A stretch of 64,000 nt of DNA, taken from Streptomyces sp. f51. Its GTDB lineage: Bacteria; Actinomycetota; Actinomycetes; Streptomycetales; Streptomycetaceae. A model generated the notes under the pieces. The model had not been told where the DNA came from and did no database searches. It was given only the letters and a program-made list of their open reading frames with translations. The stretch spans positions 4,807,001 to 4,871,000 of the forward strand of contig NZ_CP149798.1 in the NCBI RefSeq assembly GCF_037940415.1, in the 5' to 3' direction. The position numbers and the translations under genes were made by a program. Positions within the stretch are counted from its first letter, which is position 1; each line of letters begins with the position of its first letter. Of the stretch, positions 52,043-60,378 are shown piece by piece.

Positions 52043-53354
52043 GGCGTCCCTCGGGGTGTTCCGCGTGGGTCTGCGCGTGCATGCTCTCGTGCACGCCCTC
52101 GTCCAGGTGGAACTCCGTCTCCCGCCAGTCCTCGGGCAGCATGTGGTCCAGTACGTCGTCCACGGTCACCGCGCCGAGCAGCGAGCCGCTCTCGTCGACG
52201 ACGGGCGCCGCGACCATGTCGTACGTCGCGAAGAACCCGGCGACCACCGGCAGCTCGTCCTCGGGGGCCAGCGGCTGGAGGTCGTCGTCGACGAGCGAGC
52301 CGACCAGGGTGGGAGGCGGATCGCGCAGCAGCCGCTGGAAGTGCACCGCCCCCAGGTACTTGCCCGTCGGCGTCTCGTCCGGCGGGCGGCACACGTACAC
52401 CTGGGCGGCGAGCGCGGGGGAGAGGTCGGGGTTGCGGACCCGGGCGAGCGCGTCGGCGACGGTCGCGTCGGGCCGCAGCACGATGGGCTCGGTGGTCATC
52501 AGCCCGCCCGCCGTCCGTTCCGCGTAGGCCATCAGCCGCCTGACGTCCGCCGCCTCGCCCGGCCGCATCAGCGTCAGCAGCCGCTCCACGTCCTCGGTGG
52601 GCAGCTCGGCCAGCAGGTCGGCCGCGTCGTCGGGGTCCATCGCCTCCAGGACGTCCGCCGCGCGCTCCTCCTTGAGCTTGCCGAGGATCTCGATCTGGTC
52701 GTCCTCGGGCAGTTCCTCCAGCACGTCGGCGAGACGGTCGTCGTCGAGGGCGGCGGCCACCTCGCCGCGCCGCTTCGGCGACAGATGGTGCAGCACGTTC
52801 GCGAGGTCGGCCGGCCGCAGCTGCTCGAAGGTGGCGAGCAGGCTCTCCGCGCCCTGTCCGTGCTCCTCCAGCGAGAAGCCGGTGACGGAGGACCAGTCGA
52901 CCGTCATCGTCTCGCCCTTGGCACGCCGGAACGCGCCCGCCCGCCCCTTGCGCACGAAGACCCGGCCGATCTCCCACTCCCTGCGGGCCGGCAGCTGCTG
53001 GATCGACACGTCGAGGACCGTCACCTCCTCGCCCGTCTCGACGAGGGTCACGAGCCGGTCCAGGAGCTCGCCGAAGACGAGCCGTTCGGTGGGCCGCTGC
53101 TCGAAGCGGCGCACGTTCAGGACGCCGGTCGTGATGACCTGGCCGGACTCGATGCCCGTCACCCGGGTCATGGGCAGGAAGATCCGGCGGCGCGTGGACA
53201 GTTCGACGACCAGGCCGAGCATGCGCGGCGGCCGTCGCCCCACGCGCAGCATGGCGACGAGGTCCCGCACACGTCCCACCTGGTCGCCGTTCGGGTCGAA
53301 GACGGCGACACCGGACAGGTGCGAGACGAAGATCCGGGGGGCGGCTGCGGCCAT
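52032..53354 (-). CDS. Soluble MgtE_N/CBS protein (magnesium transporter sensor part without its channel)
   Basis: 440 residues. PRC-barrel-like start (GDQVGRVRDLVAMLRVG) and then MgtE N-superhelical domain with LRPADLANVLHHLSPKRRGEVAAALDDDRLADVLEELPEDDQIEILGKL, and two CBS domains (MTTEPIVLRPDATVADAL and LPVVAGFFATYDMVAAPVVDESGSLLGAVTVDDVLDHM). In MgtE these sense Mg2+ and gate the channel. The transmembrane part is missing, and the protein ends at 440. The downstream DUF1003 protein overlaps; corA follows in the same direction. Confidence 0.87.
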   Translation of the reverse strand: MAAAAPRIFVSHLSGVAVFDPNGDQVGRVRDLVAMLRVGRRPPRMLGLVVELSTRRRIFLPMTRVTGIESGQVITTGVLNVRRFEQRPTERLVFGELLDRLVTLVETGEEVTVLDVSIQQLPARREWEIGRVFVRKGRAGAFRRAKGETMTVDWSSVTGFSLEEHGQGAESLLATFEQLRPADLANVLHHLSPKRRGEVAAALDDDRLADVLEELPEDDQIEILGKLKEERAADVLEAMDPDDAADLLAELPTEDVERLLTLMRPGEAADVRRLMAYAERTAGGLMTTEPIVLRPDATVADALARVRNPDLSPALAAQVYVCRPPDETPTGKYLGAVHFQRLLRDPPPTLVGSLVDDDLQPLAPEDELPVVAGFFATYDMVAAPVVDESGSLLGAVTVDDVLDHMLPEDWRETEFHLDEGVHESMHAQTHAEHPEGRHGA

Positions 53355-53541
53355 GCACGCGCCTCCTTCGCTTCGATATGTTCTATGCCGGTCTGTCCGC
53401 TCGGGTGGGCTTCAGGCTAGCCCGTCCCGGTCGGGTACGCCCTGGTGGGCGGTCCGGACGGACTGCCTCCGCCGGGCGGGTGCCGCACCGGTACGCTGCC
53501 GTACGCCGTTTGAGGACCGCGCACGAGAGGCAGCCCCACCT

Positions 53542-54300
53542 GTGACCGCAATTCCCCAGGGCCGTACCCGCAGAACCGTGACGGTGGCCGCGACATGCGT
53601 GCTGGCCGTGACAGGGACGGTGCTGACGGGATGCGGCGGCGGGGATCCGGACGCGGGCACGAACGGGGTCGGCAAGCTGTCCGCCGCCGCCATCCAGGCG
53701 AAGGCGAGGACGGCGGCCGGGAAGGCGCCGACCGTGCGGCTCTCCGGGACCGTCGTCTCGGGCGGCACCACCTACACCCTCGACATGCGCCTCAAGTCGG
53801 ACGGCGGCACCGGCTCGGTCACCTCGAAGGGGGCCGGTTTCCATCTGCTGCGGGTCGGCCGGCACCTCTTCCTCAAGGCCGACGCCGAGTTCTGGGCGCA
53901 CGAGGACGCCAAGGGCGGCGGCAAGCCCTCGGGCACCGCGGCGGCGGACAAGCTGGAGGGCATGTACGTGAAGGTGCCGACCGGCGACCCCGTGTACAAG
54001 CGCTTCAGCGGCTTCACCGACAAGGACGTCCTGCTCGACGGGCTGCTCGGGCTGCACGGCGCCCTCGCCAAGGACGGCCACCACGAGCAGTCCGGTGTCC
54101 GCACCATCCGCATCACCGGCGACAAGGGTTCCGGCGGCACCCTGGACGTCTCCCTCCAGGGCACCCCGTACCCGGTCCTGCTCGGGCGCGCGGGCAACGC
54201 CGGCACGCTCCGCATGACCGACTGGGGCAAGGACTTCAAGCTGGCGGAGCCGCCCACGAAGGACACGGTCGACTACGGGCAGCAGCTGCCGTCGTCGTAG
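53542..54300 (+). CDS. Secreted lipoprotein, LppX/LolA-like fold
   Basis: 252 residues from GTG 53542. Signal peptide ends VLTGC, lipid Cys at 31. The mature part (RLSGTVVSGGTTYTLDMRLKSDGGTGSV, later FSGFTDKDVLLDGLLGLHGALAKDG) resembles beta-sheet lipoproteins of the LppX/LprG/LolA class, which carry lipids in mycobacteria. Role here unknown. Divergent from the MgtE_N/CBS gene; ends 30 bases from the convergent hypothetical gene with no clear hairpin. Confidence 0.75.
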   Translation: MTAIPQGRTRRTVTVAATCVLAVTGTVLTGCGGGDPDAGTNGVGKLSAAAIQAKARTAAGKAPTVRLSGTVVSGGTTYTLDMRLKSDGGTGSVTSKGAGFHLLRVGRHLFLKADAEFWAHEDAKGGGKPSGTAAADKLEGMYVKVPTGDPVYKRFSGFTDKDVLLDGLLGLHGALAKDGHHEQSGVRTIRITGDKGSGGTLDVSLQGTPYPVLLGRAGNAGTLRMTDWGKDFKLAEPPTKDTVDYGQQLPSS

Positions 54301-54330
54301 CCCGGGCGGACGGGAACTGTCGGGCAGGCC

Positions 54331-54876
54331 CTAGCCGCGCTTCCCGCGCCGCTTCAGCAGCAGGCGGGGCAGCGCCGCCGGCACCGGACGGCGGGTCGTC
54401 GCCGGGGTCGGCAGCGGCCGTTCGGCGAGCGAGCCGTCGGGCAGCGCGGCCGTCGCGCCGGTCGGCTCCAGGCGCACCACCCGGCACTCACGGGCCCAGC
54501 GCTCCGGCATGGCCTCGCCGTCGGGGGCGTTCAGCCGCTTGCCCTTGAGCTCGCCGACGGCCGCCTCCCACTCGGGGGTGCCCGCGGCGAGTTCCACGAC
54601 CTTCGCGGACCAGGTGACGAGCCGTCCGCCCTTGTCCTTGCTGCGTACGGTGACGACCGCCCGGCCCCCGTCGGCCAGTCCCGGCAGCGGCTGCTCGCCG
54701 GGCCCGTCGCCGACCAGGCAGGCCGCGCCCTCGTGCCACACGTGCCACAGCGCGCGGGTGGGCGCTCCGGCATCCGGACCGGCCGGCGCGGGCGCGTCGG
54801 CGTCCCGCACCCAGATCAGCCCGGACTTCTTGGTGGCCTCCTCGACGAGGGCCTGGTCGAGCAGCTCTTGCGTCAT
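54331..54876 (-). CDS. Conserved hypothetical protein, possibly split-barrel fold
   Basis: 181 residues, cytosolic. ALWHVWHEGAACLVGDGPGEQPLPGL and RLVTWSAKVVEL look like strands of a flavin-type split barrel, but no FMN motif is kept. C-terminus basic (LPRLLLKRRGKRG). ATG 54876; 24 bases downstream of corA's stop on the same strand, so transcription with corA is likely. Confidence 0.65.
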   Translation of the reverse strand: MTQELLDQALVEEATKKSGLIWVRDADAPAPAGPDAGAPTRALWHVWHEGAACLVGDGPGEQPLPGLADGGRAVVTVRSKDKGGRLVTWSAKVVELAAGTPEWEAAVGELKGKRLNAPDGEAMPERWARECRVVRLEPTGATAALPDGSLAERPLPTPATTRRPVPAALPRLLLKRRGKRG

Positions 54877-54900
54877 GGGGCCCAGACTATCGAGCCCCTC

Positions 54901-56013
54901 CTACAGCCAGCCGTTGCGCTTCAGGATGCGGTGGATGGACAGGCAGAGGCCGACCGTGATGCCCATGACCACCGGGTAGCCGTAGCGCGCGTGCAGTTCC
55001 GGCATGTACTTGAAGTTCATGCCGTACACACCGCAGACCATCGTCGGCACGGCGACGATCGCGGCCCAGGAGGTGATCTTGCGCATGTCCTCGTTCTGCG
55101 CCACGGAGGCCTGCGCGAGGTTCGCCTGGAGGATGGAGTTGAGCAGTTCGTCGAAGCCGAGGACCTGCTCCTGCACCCGGGCGAGGTGGTCGGCGACATC
55201 GCGGAAGTACTTCTGGATGTCGGGGTCGATCAGCCGCATCGGGCGCTCGCTCAGCAGCTGCATGGGGCGCAGCAGCGGCGACACCGCCCGCTTGAACTCC
55301 AGCACCTCGCGCTTGAGCTGGTAGATCTGTCCGGCGTCCGTGCCGCGCGGGGTGCCCTTGCGGCCCGGCGAGAACACCTCGGTCTCGACCTCGTCGATGT
55401 CGTCCTGCACGGCGTCCACGACCGCGATGTAGCCGTCGACCACATGGTCGGCGATCGCGTGCAGCACCGCCGAGGGGCCCTTGGCGAGCAGTTCGGGGTC
55501 GTCCTGGAGACGGTGCCGCAGCCCGCGCAGCGAGCCCTGCCCGCCGTGCCGGACGGTGATGAAGAAGTCCCCGCCGGTGAAGCACATGACCTCGCCGGTC
55601 TCGACGATCTCGCTGGTCGCCGTCAGCCGGTCGTGCTCGACGTAGTGGATGGTCTTGAAGACGGTGAACAGGGAGTCGTCGTAACGCTCCAGCTTGGGCC
55701 GCTGGTGGGCCTGGACGGCGTCCTCGACGGCCAGCGGGTGCAGCCCGAACTCGCGGGCGATACCGGCGAATTCGTCCTCGGTGGGCTCGTGCAGGCCGAT
55801 CCAGACGAACCCGCCGTCACGCCGCACCTGGCGCATGGCCTCCTGCGGCGTGAGCGGCGCGCGGGTCGCGGCGCGGGCACCGTCGCGGTAGACGGCGCAG
55901 TCGACCACGGCCGACGGGGTGCCGGGGTCGCGGGTGGTGTCGTACGAGCCACTGTCCTTGCGCAGGGACGGGCGGGGACGGACCGCGGCACGCAGGTCAC
56001 GGATCATCGACAT
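54901..56013 (-). CDS. corA: CorA-family magnesium/cobalt channel
   Basis: 370 residues. Cytosolic N-terminal alpha/beta domain, a long helix and two C-terminal membrane helices with the signature YGMNF (about residue 325-329) followed by KYMPEL. The tail is basic (RILKRNGWL). Mg2+ uptake driven by membrane potential. ATG 56013 with AAGGAG six bases upstream. Grouped with the MgtE_N/CBS and DUF1003 genes upstream, separated by two small genes. Its promoter region carries 22-base direct repeats. Confidence 0.95.
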   Translation of the reverse strand: MSMIRDLRAAVRPRPSLRKDSGSYDTTRDPGTPSAVVDCAVYRDGARAATRAPLTPQEAMRQVRRDGGFVWIGLHEPTEDEFAGIAREFGLHPLAVEDAVQAHQRPKLERYDDSLFTVFKTIHYVEHDRLTATSEIVETGEVMCFTGGDFFITVRHGGQGSLRGLRHRLQDDPELLAKGPSAVLHAIADHVVDGYIAVVDAVQDDIDEVETEVFSPGRKGTPRGTDAGQIYQLKREVLEFKRAVSPLLRPMQLLSERPMRLIDPDIQKYFRDVADHLARVQEQVLGFDELLNSILQANLAQASVAQNEDMRKITSWAAIVAVPTMVCGVYGMNFKYMPELHARYGYPVVMGITVGLCLSIHRILKRNGWL

Positions 56014-56628
56014 GGCAGGCTCCTTCTCGCAACGGAGGCGGCCGGCGACGGTTGGAACTACCCGGAATGGGGACGTCCTGACTGCGGATGTTTGGCACGT
56101 CCACAAAGCGGGGAGCACCGCACCGTCGTGTTGGCAGCTTCGCTGTTGATTCAGATCAGACAGATCAGGGGTTCAGATCGGACAGATCAGGCGGAAACGA
56201 AGCGCTCTTCCGTGGTGCGCCGGGCAACGCTGACACGCGCGCACACGATTGCGGGAGGCGGCAGCCGGCAGGGCCGAAGACCCCGCGGAACCGGCTACGA
56301 ACTCAGCGACAGGAAGAGCGGGTGGTACTGCACGATCGACTTCGATCCATTGCAGCCCCACCTCCTCCGGTCGGTCCCCCGTGAGGGACGGTCCATCCCC
56401 CGAAGGGGAGTCTGTCTCCCTCCGAAGGGGAGTCAGATCAGTCTCAGTGCGTCGGAGTCGGGGAGCAACTCCCGCAGTGCCGAAGAGGGCCTGCGGGCCC
56501 TCGGTCATGCACTGCTCCGACCAGCGGCCAAGAGTATCAGCGCACCGATACGTCAAGGCCCCGCTTTGCGCGTTGTTGACCGGGGTCCGGTGCGCGGTGG
56601 CGTAATTGACGCGGCCTATGCTCGGTTC
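56014..56628. promoter_or_regulatory. Long divergent region corA/SUFU gene with repeats and hairpins
   Basis: 615 bases, no credible gene. Contents: near-identical TTCAGATCAGACAGATCAGG at 56150-56169 and 56172-56191 (one mismatch, 22-base period); short hairpins at 56374-56389 (GTCCC/GGGAC), 56398-56408 (CCCC-GAA-GGGG) and 56416-56432, of which the last two share the repeat CCGAAGGGGAGTC (56400-56412 and 56422-56434). On the plus strand 56054-56075 shows GGAAC-N15-CGTC, a weak ECF-like match. A regulatory role for either gene is possible; a small RNA cannot be excluded. Confidence 0.45.
56150..56191 (-). repeat. 22-base direct repeats upstream of corA
   Basis: Two 20-base units, TTCAGATCAGACAGATCAGG and the same with one G for A at position 9, starting 22 bases apart, about 140-180 bases before the corA start. 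Within each unit CAGATC occurs twice, about 10 bases apart, so four hexamers lie on one face of the helix. Confidence 0.7.
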
Positions 56629-57213
56629 ATGGCTGATGTTCTTCCTCTGGTCGAGGCCCGTTTGCGCTCCGCGCTGGGCGAACCCGACGCGCGGGCCGCG
56701 GTCACCTTCCTGGGCACCGACCGCATCGAGGTCCTGCGCTTCTCCGAGGGCGACATCGTGCGCTACGCCACGCTCGGCATGTCCGCCCAGCCGATGGCCG
56801 ATCCCACCGCCGTGCTCGCCGATCCGGTCAAGGGCCCGCGCGCCGAACTGGTCCTCTCAGTCCGCCCGGCCGGGGCCGACACCGACAAGGTGCTTCGCCC
56901 GCTCGCCGTGCTCGCCGCCTCCCCCCAGGTCGAGGGTCTGGTCGTGGCCCCCGGTGCCTCGCTCGACGTGGGCGAACCGCTGTGGCCCGGCGCGCCGTTC
57001 ACCTCCGTCCTGGTCGCCGAGTCCGGCGGTCTGGTGGAGGACCTGGAGCTGGACGCCCCCGCCGATCCGGTGCGTTTCCTGCCGCTGCTCCCGATGACGC
57101 CCAACGAGGCCGCCTGGAAGCGGGTCCATGGAGCGGGAGCCCTCCAGGAGCGCTGGCTGAACGGCGGAACGGACCTGCGCGATCCGCTGCGCAGGTCCGT
57201 TGCCCTGGACTGA
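56629..57213 (+). CDS. Suppressor of fused (SUFU) domain protein
   Basis: 194 residues. ATG 56629. The bacterial SUFU-type domain is marked by VEARLRSALGEPDARAAVTFLGTDRIEVLRF and LPLLPMTPNEAAWKRVHGAGALQERW. Cytosolic, no helix. In eukaryotes SUFU restrains the Hedgehog pathway; bacterial copies often serve as immunity proteins in toxin systems, but no toxin gene is seen here. The longer frame starting at 54733 is not coding. Confidence 0.8.
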   Translation: MADVLPLVEARLRSALGEPDARAAVTFLGTDRIEVLRFSEGDIVRYATLGMSAQPMADPTAVLADPVKGPRAELVLSVRPAGADTDKVLRPLAVLAASPQVEGLVVAPGASLDVGEPLWPGAPFTSVLVAESGGLVEDLELDAPADPVRFLPLLPMTPNEAAWKRVHGAGALQERWLNGGTDLRDPLRRSVALD

Positions 57214-57276
57214 CCGGCCGGCCGGTCCAATCGGCGGCTCGAATGTGATGAGGCGTCAAATCGCGTCCCCAGTGGC

Positions 57277-58530
57277 TCAGTTGGCGAAGACCGCGACACC
57301 GTCCTCGGTGGCGTGGACCGGCTCCAGCTCCTCGGCCTTCCTGGTGAGCGCGTCGCGCCGTACGTAGACCACGACCGCACCCAGCAGCGCGGTGACCGCG
57401 GCGACCACGAACGGGACGCGCCTGTCGCTCCACTCCTCGATCTTCGGGGCGAAGTACGGGGCCGCCGCCGCGGCGAACCAGCGCACGAAGTTGTAGCCGG
57501 CGCTCGCCACCGGACGCGGGGCGTCGGAGACCCCGAGGGCCAGCTCCGTGTACACGGTGTTGTTCACGCCGATGAAGGCGCCGGACAGGACCGTGCAGAG
57601 CACGGCGGTGGTGTGGTCGCCGTAACCGAGGACGAGGACGTCGGCGGCGAGCAGCACCAGGGAGCCGCCCAGCACCTTCAGCGAGCCGAACCGCGCCTGC
57701 ATGCGCGGGGCCACGATCACCGAGAACACCGCGAGCAGCAGGCCCCAGCAGAAGAACACCGCGCCCGACCTGTACGGGGTCATGTTCAGCACGAACGGGG
57801 TGAAGGCCAGCACGGTGAAGAACGTGTAGTTGTAGAAGAACGCGGAGGCCGCGGCGGAGGCGAGACCTCCGTGGCCGAGGGCGCGCAGCGGGTCGAGCAG
57901 CGAGGTCTTGCGCGCGGGCTTCGGCTGCTCCTTCAGGAACGCCGTGATGCACAGGAAGCCGACCGCCATCAGGAACGCGGTGCCGAAGAACGGGTAGCGC
58001 CAGCTGGCGTTGCCGAGCAGGGCCCCCAGCAGCGGTCCGCAGGCCATGCCGAGGCCCAGGGCGGACTCGTAGAGCAGGATCGCCGCGGCGCTGCCGCCGG
58101 CCGCCGCGCCGACGATCACGGCGAGGGCCGAGGAGACGAACAGCGCGTTGCCCAGTCCCCAGCCGGCCCGGAAGCCGACGAGTTCGCCGACCGATCCCGA
58201 GGTGCCCGCGAGCCCCGCGAAGACCACGACCAGCGCGAGGCCGAGCAGCAGGGTCCTGCGCCCGCCGATCCGGCTGGAGACGAAGCCGGTCAGCAGCATC
58301 GCGACGGCGGTGATCAGGAAGTACGAGGTGAAGAGCAGGGACACCTGGCCGGGCGTGGCGTCGAGTCCCCGGGCGATGGACGGCAGGATCGGGTCGACGA
58401 GTCCGATGCCCATGAAGGCGACGACGGACGCCCCGGCGGTCGCCCAGACGGCCCTCGGCTGACGCAGGATGCCACCCGCGCCGGCGTCGAACGTGTCGCC
58501 CTCCGCGGGGCCTTCCGTGCTGTTGATCAT
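57277..58530 (-). CDS. Major facilitator superfamily exporter
   Basis: 417 residues, twelve predicted helices. Drug:H+ antiporter features: GIGLVDPILPSIARGLDATPGQVSLLFTSYFLITAVAMLLTGFVSSRIGGRRTLLLG (motif A GFVSSRIGGRR) and LGLGMACGPLLGALL (motif C). The cargo is unknown. ATG 58530, GGGAGC upstream. An inverted repeat sits in its promoter. The first 20 residues are disordered. Confidence 0.9.
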   Translation of the reverse strand: MINSTEGPAEGDTFDAGAGGILRQPRAVWATAGASVVAFMGIGLVDPILPSIARGLDATPGQVSLLFTSYFLITAVAMLLTGFVSSRIGGRRTLLLGLALVVVFAGLAGTSGSVGELVGFRAGWGLGNALFVSSALAVIVGAAAGGSAAAILLYESALGLGMACGPLLGALLGNASWRYPFFGTAFLMAVGFLCITAFLKEQPKPARKTSLLDPLRALGHGGLASAAASAFFYNYTFFTVLAFTPFVLNMTPYRSGAVFFCWGLLLAVFSVIVAPRMQARFGSLKVLGGSLVLLAADVLVLGYGDHTTAVLCTVLSGAFIGVNNTVYTELALGVSDAPRPVASAGYNFVRWFAAAAAPYFAPKIEEWSDRRVPFVVAAVTALLGAVVVYVRRDALTRKAEELEPVHATEDGVAVFAN

Positions 58531-58562
58531 GCCCGCTCCCTCACTGTGCACCGACTGGATCG

Positions 58563-58583
58563 TTGTCTTATACACACAATAAG
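58563..58583 (-). promoter_or_regulatory. Palindromic operator candidate upstream of the MFS exporter
   Basis: CTTAT-N7-ATAAG (58567-58571 and 58579-58583) within AT-rich DNA, with TTGT (58563-58566) and ACAA (58576-58579) giving an overlapping second inverted match. About 35-50 bases before the start codon. Fits a MarR/TetR-like repressor site, but no such regulator gene is in the window. Confidence 0.45.
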
Positions 58584-58684
58584 TTAGGTGGGCTAATAAA
58601 TGCAAGATGCACGTAGTTTTTGGCGCGGCCGGCCCGCGCCGGACGGGTGATCGTCCTTGACGCGGGCAAGGACGGGGAGGACCG

Positions 58685-59335
58685 TTGAGCCCTATGAGGG
58701 GCGAACCCAGTTGCCCGAAGTGTGGTGGCCGGGTCAGGGCTCCCGGCCTCTTTGCCGATTCCTGGCAGTGCGATGTGCACGGCACGGTGCATCCGCTTCA
58801 GCCCGTGATCCCGCCCAGCGTCGAGGCCCTCGGCGTGGTCGTGCACCGCGCCCGGGTGCCGGTGTGGATGCCGTGGCCGCTGCCGGTCGGCTGGCTGTTC
58901 ACCGGGGCGGCGTTCGCGGGGGACGACCGCAGCGGGGGCAGGGCCACCGCCATCGCCTGCTCGGGGCCCGGGCCGCTCGGCGGCATGGGTGAACTGATCC
59001 TCGTCGCCGAGGAGCTGGGCGTCGGCCTCGGCGCGCGGTACGCGGGGATGGACGGACCCGACCCCGGCCCGCACATGAACGTCGAGAAGCCGCCTCAGGC
59101 GAAGGTCCTCGCCGCGGGCCGGCCCACTCCGCTCTGGCATGTCTCCGGCTCCCCGGACGACCGCGCCGTGTTCGCGGGCGAGGCGCGGGGGCTGTGGCTG
59201 TGGGCCGTCGTCTGGCCCGAGCAGACCGGGCTGCTGATGTACGACGAACTGGTCCTGACGGACCTGCGCGACGCGGGCGCGGAGGTCGACCTGCTGCCGT
59301 GCGGCGCGCTGTCCCCGCGCATCCTGGAACCGTAG
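58685..59335 (+). CDS. DUF6758-like hypothetical protein with zinc ribbon
   Basis: 216 residues. N-terminal CPKCGG with a later WQCDVHG, a partial zinc ribbon, then RARVPVWMPWPLPVGWLFTGAAFAGDD. TTG 58685 has GGAGG four bases upstream; ATG 58694 is an alternative. Conserved in Streptomyces beside the PHP gene; no known function. Both strands' start regions face the palindrome at 58563. Confidence 0.7.
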   Translation: MSPMRGEPSCPKCGGRVRAPGLFADSWQCDVHGTVHPLQPVIPPSVEALGVVVHRARVPVWMPWPLPVGWLFTGAAFAGDDRSGGRATAIACSGPGPLGGMGELILVAEELGVGLGARYAGMDGPDPGPHMNVEKPPQAKVLAAGRPTPLWHVSGSPDDRAVFAGEARGLWLWAVVWPEQTGLLMYDELVLTDLRDAGAEVDLLPCGALSPRILEP

Positions 59336-59520
59336 GGGCGCGGGGCGCCGCAGGGCGAGGGCGGAGCGTGCCCGAGCGGAGTGTTCCCCCTGCCGCCCCG
59401 GTGTTCCTGAGCGCCGGATCGTGTAGGGGGTGCTCCCCAGGTGCGGGTGTGACATCGGAGGGCGGGTTCCCGCTATCCTTGAGCGTCCCGCCCGTTCCGT
59501 CACCGCCTGGAGTCCGCGTA

Positions 59521-60378
59521 GTGCGTATCGACCTGCACGCCCACTCCACGGCTTCCGACGGTACGGACACGCCGGCCGAGCTGGTGCGCAACGCGGCCGC
59601 CGCCGGTCTGGACGTCGTCGCGCTGACCGACCACGACACCACGCGCGGGCACGCCGAGGCGGTCGCCGCGCTGCCCGAGGGGCTCACCCTCGTCACCGGT
59701 GCCGAACTCTCCTGCCGGATCGACGGCATCAGCATGCACATGCTGGCCTACCTCTTCGACCCCGAGGACCCCGCCCTGCTCGCCGAGCGCGAACTGGTGC
59801 GGGACGACCGGGTGCCGCGGGCCCAGGGCATGATCGCCAGGCTCCAGGGTCTCGGTGTGCCGATCACCTGGGAGCAGGTGGCGCGCATCGCGGGCGAAGG
59901 CTCGGTCGGACGCCCGCACGTCGCCTCCGCGCTGGTCGAGCTCGGCGTCGTCGGCAGCGTCTCGGACGCCTTCACCGAGCAGTGGCTGTCCGACGGGGGC
60001 CGCGCCTACGTCCCCAAGCACGAGACCGACCCCTTCGAGGCGATCCGGCTGGTCAAGGGGGCCGGAGGCGTCACCGTCCTCGCCCACCCGGCCGCCGCCA
60101 AGCGGGGCCGCACGGTGCCGGAGTCGGTGATCGCGGAGCTGGCGTCCGCGGGCCTCGACGGCATCGAGGTCGACCACATGGACCACGAACCGGCCACCCG
60201 GGCGAGGCTGCGCGGTCTGGCCTCCGAGCTGGGGCTGCTGACCACCGGCTCGTCCGACTACCACGGCAGCCGGAAGACCTGCTCGCTCGGTGACTTCACG
60301 ACCGACCCCGAGGTCTACGGGGAGATCACCCGCCGTGCCACCGGGGCGTTCCCTGTCCCCGGTGCGGGCGGAGCCTGA
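59521..60378 (+). CDS. PHP-domain phosphoesterase (YciV/TrpH type)
   Basis: 285 residues. Metal motifs: DLHAHSTASDGTDTP at the start, ALTDHDTTRGHAEA, GAELSC, VLAHPAA, and DHMDHE and GSSDYHG near the end, the full PHP set of three metals. Relatives remove phosphate from 3',5'-bisphosphates (pAp) or degrade short oligonucleotides. GTG 59521 begins directly at RIDLHAHST. A 62-base heptamer repeat lies 170 bases downstream. Confidence 0.93.
   Translation: MRIDLHAHSTASDGTDTPAELVRNAAAAGLDVVALTDHDTTRGHAEAVAALPEGLTLVTGAELSCRIDGISMHMLAYLFDPEDPALLAERELVRDDRVPRAQGMIARLQGLGVPITWEQVARIAGEGSVGRPHVASALVELGVVGSVSDAFTEQWLSDGGRAYVPKHETDPFEAIRLVKGAGGVTVLAHPAAAKRGRTVPESVIAELASAGLDGIEVDHMDHEPATRARLRGLASELGLLTTGSSDYHGSRKTCSLGDFTTDPEVYGEITRRATGAFPVPGAGGA

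Noticed and set aside
54733..57213. 826-codon plus frame running from inside corA through the SUFU gene
   Set aside because: Only the last 194 residues match a family and start at ATG 56629; the rest is antisense to corA and leader DNA.
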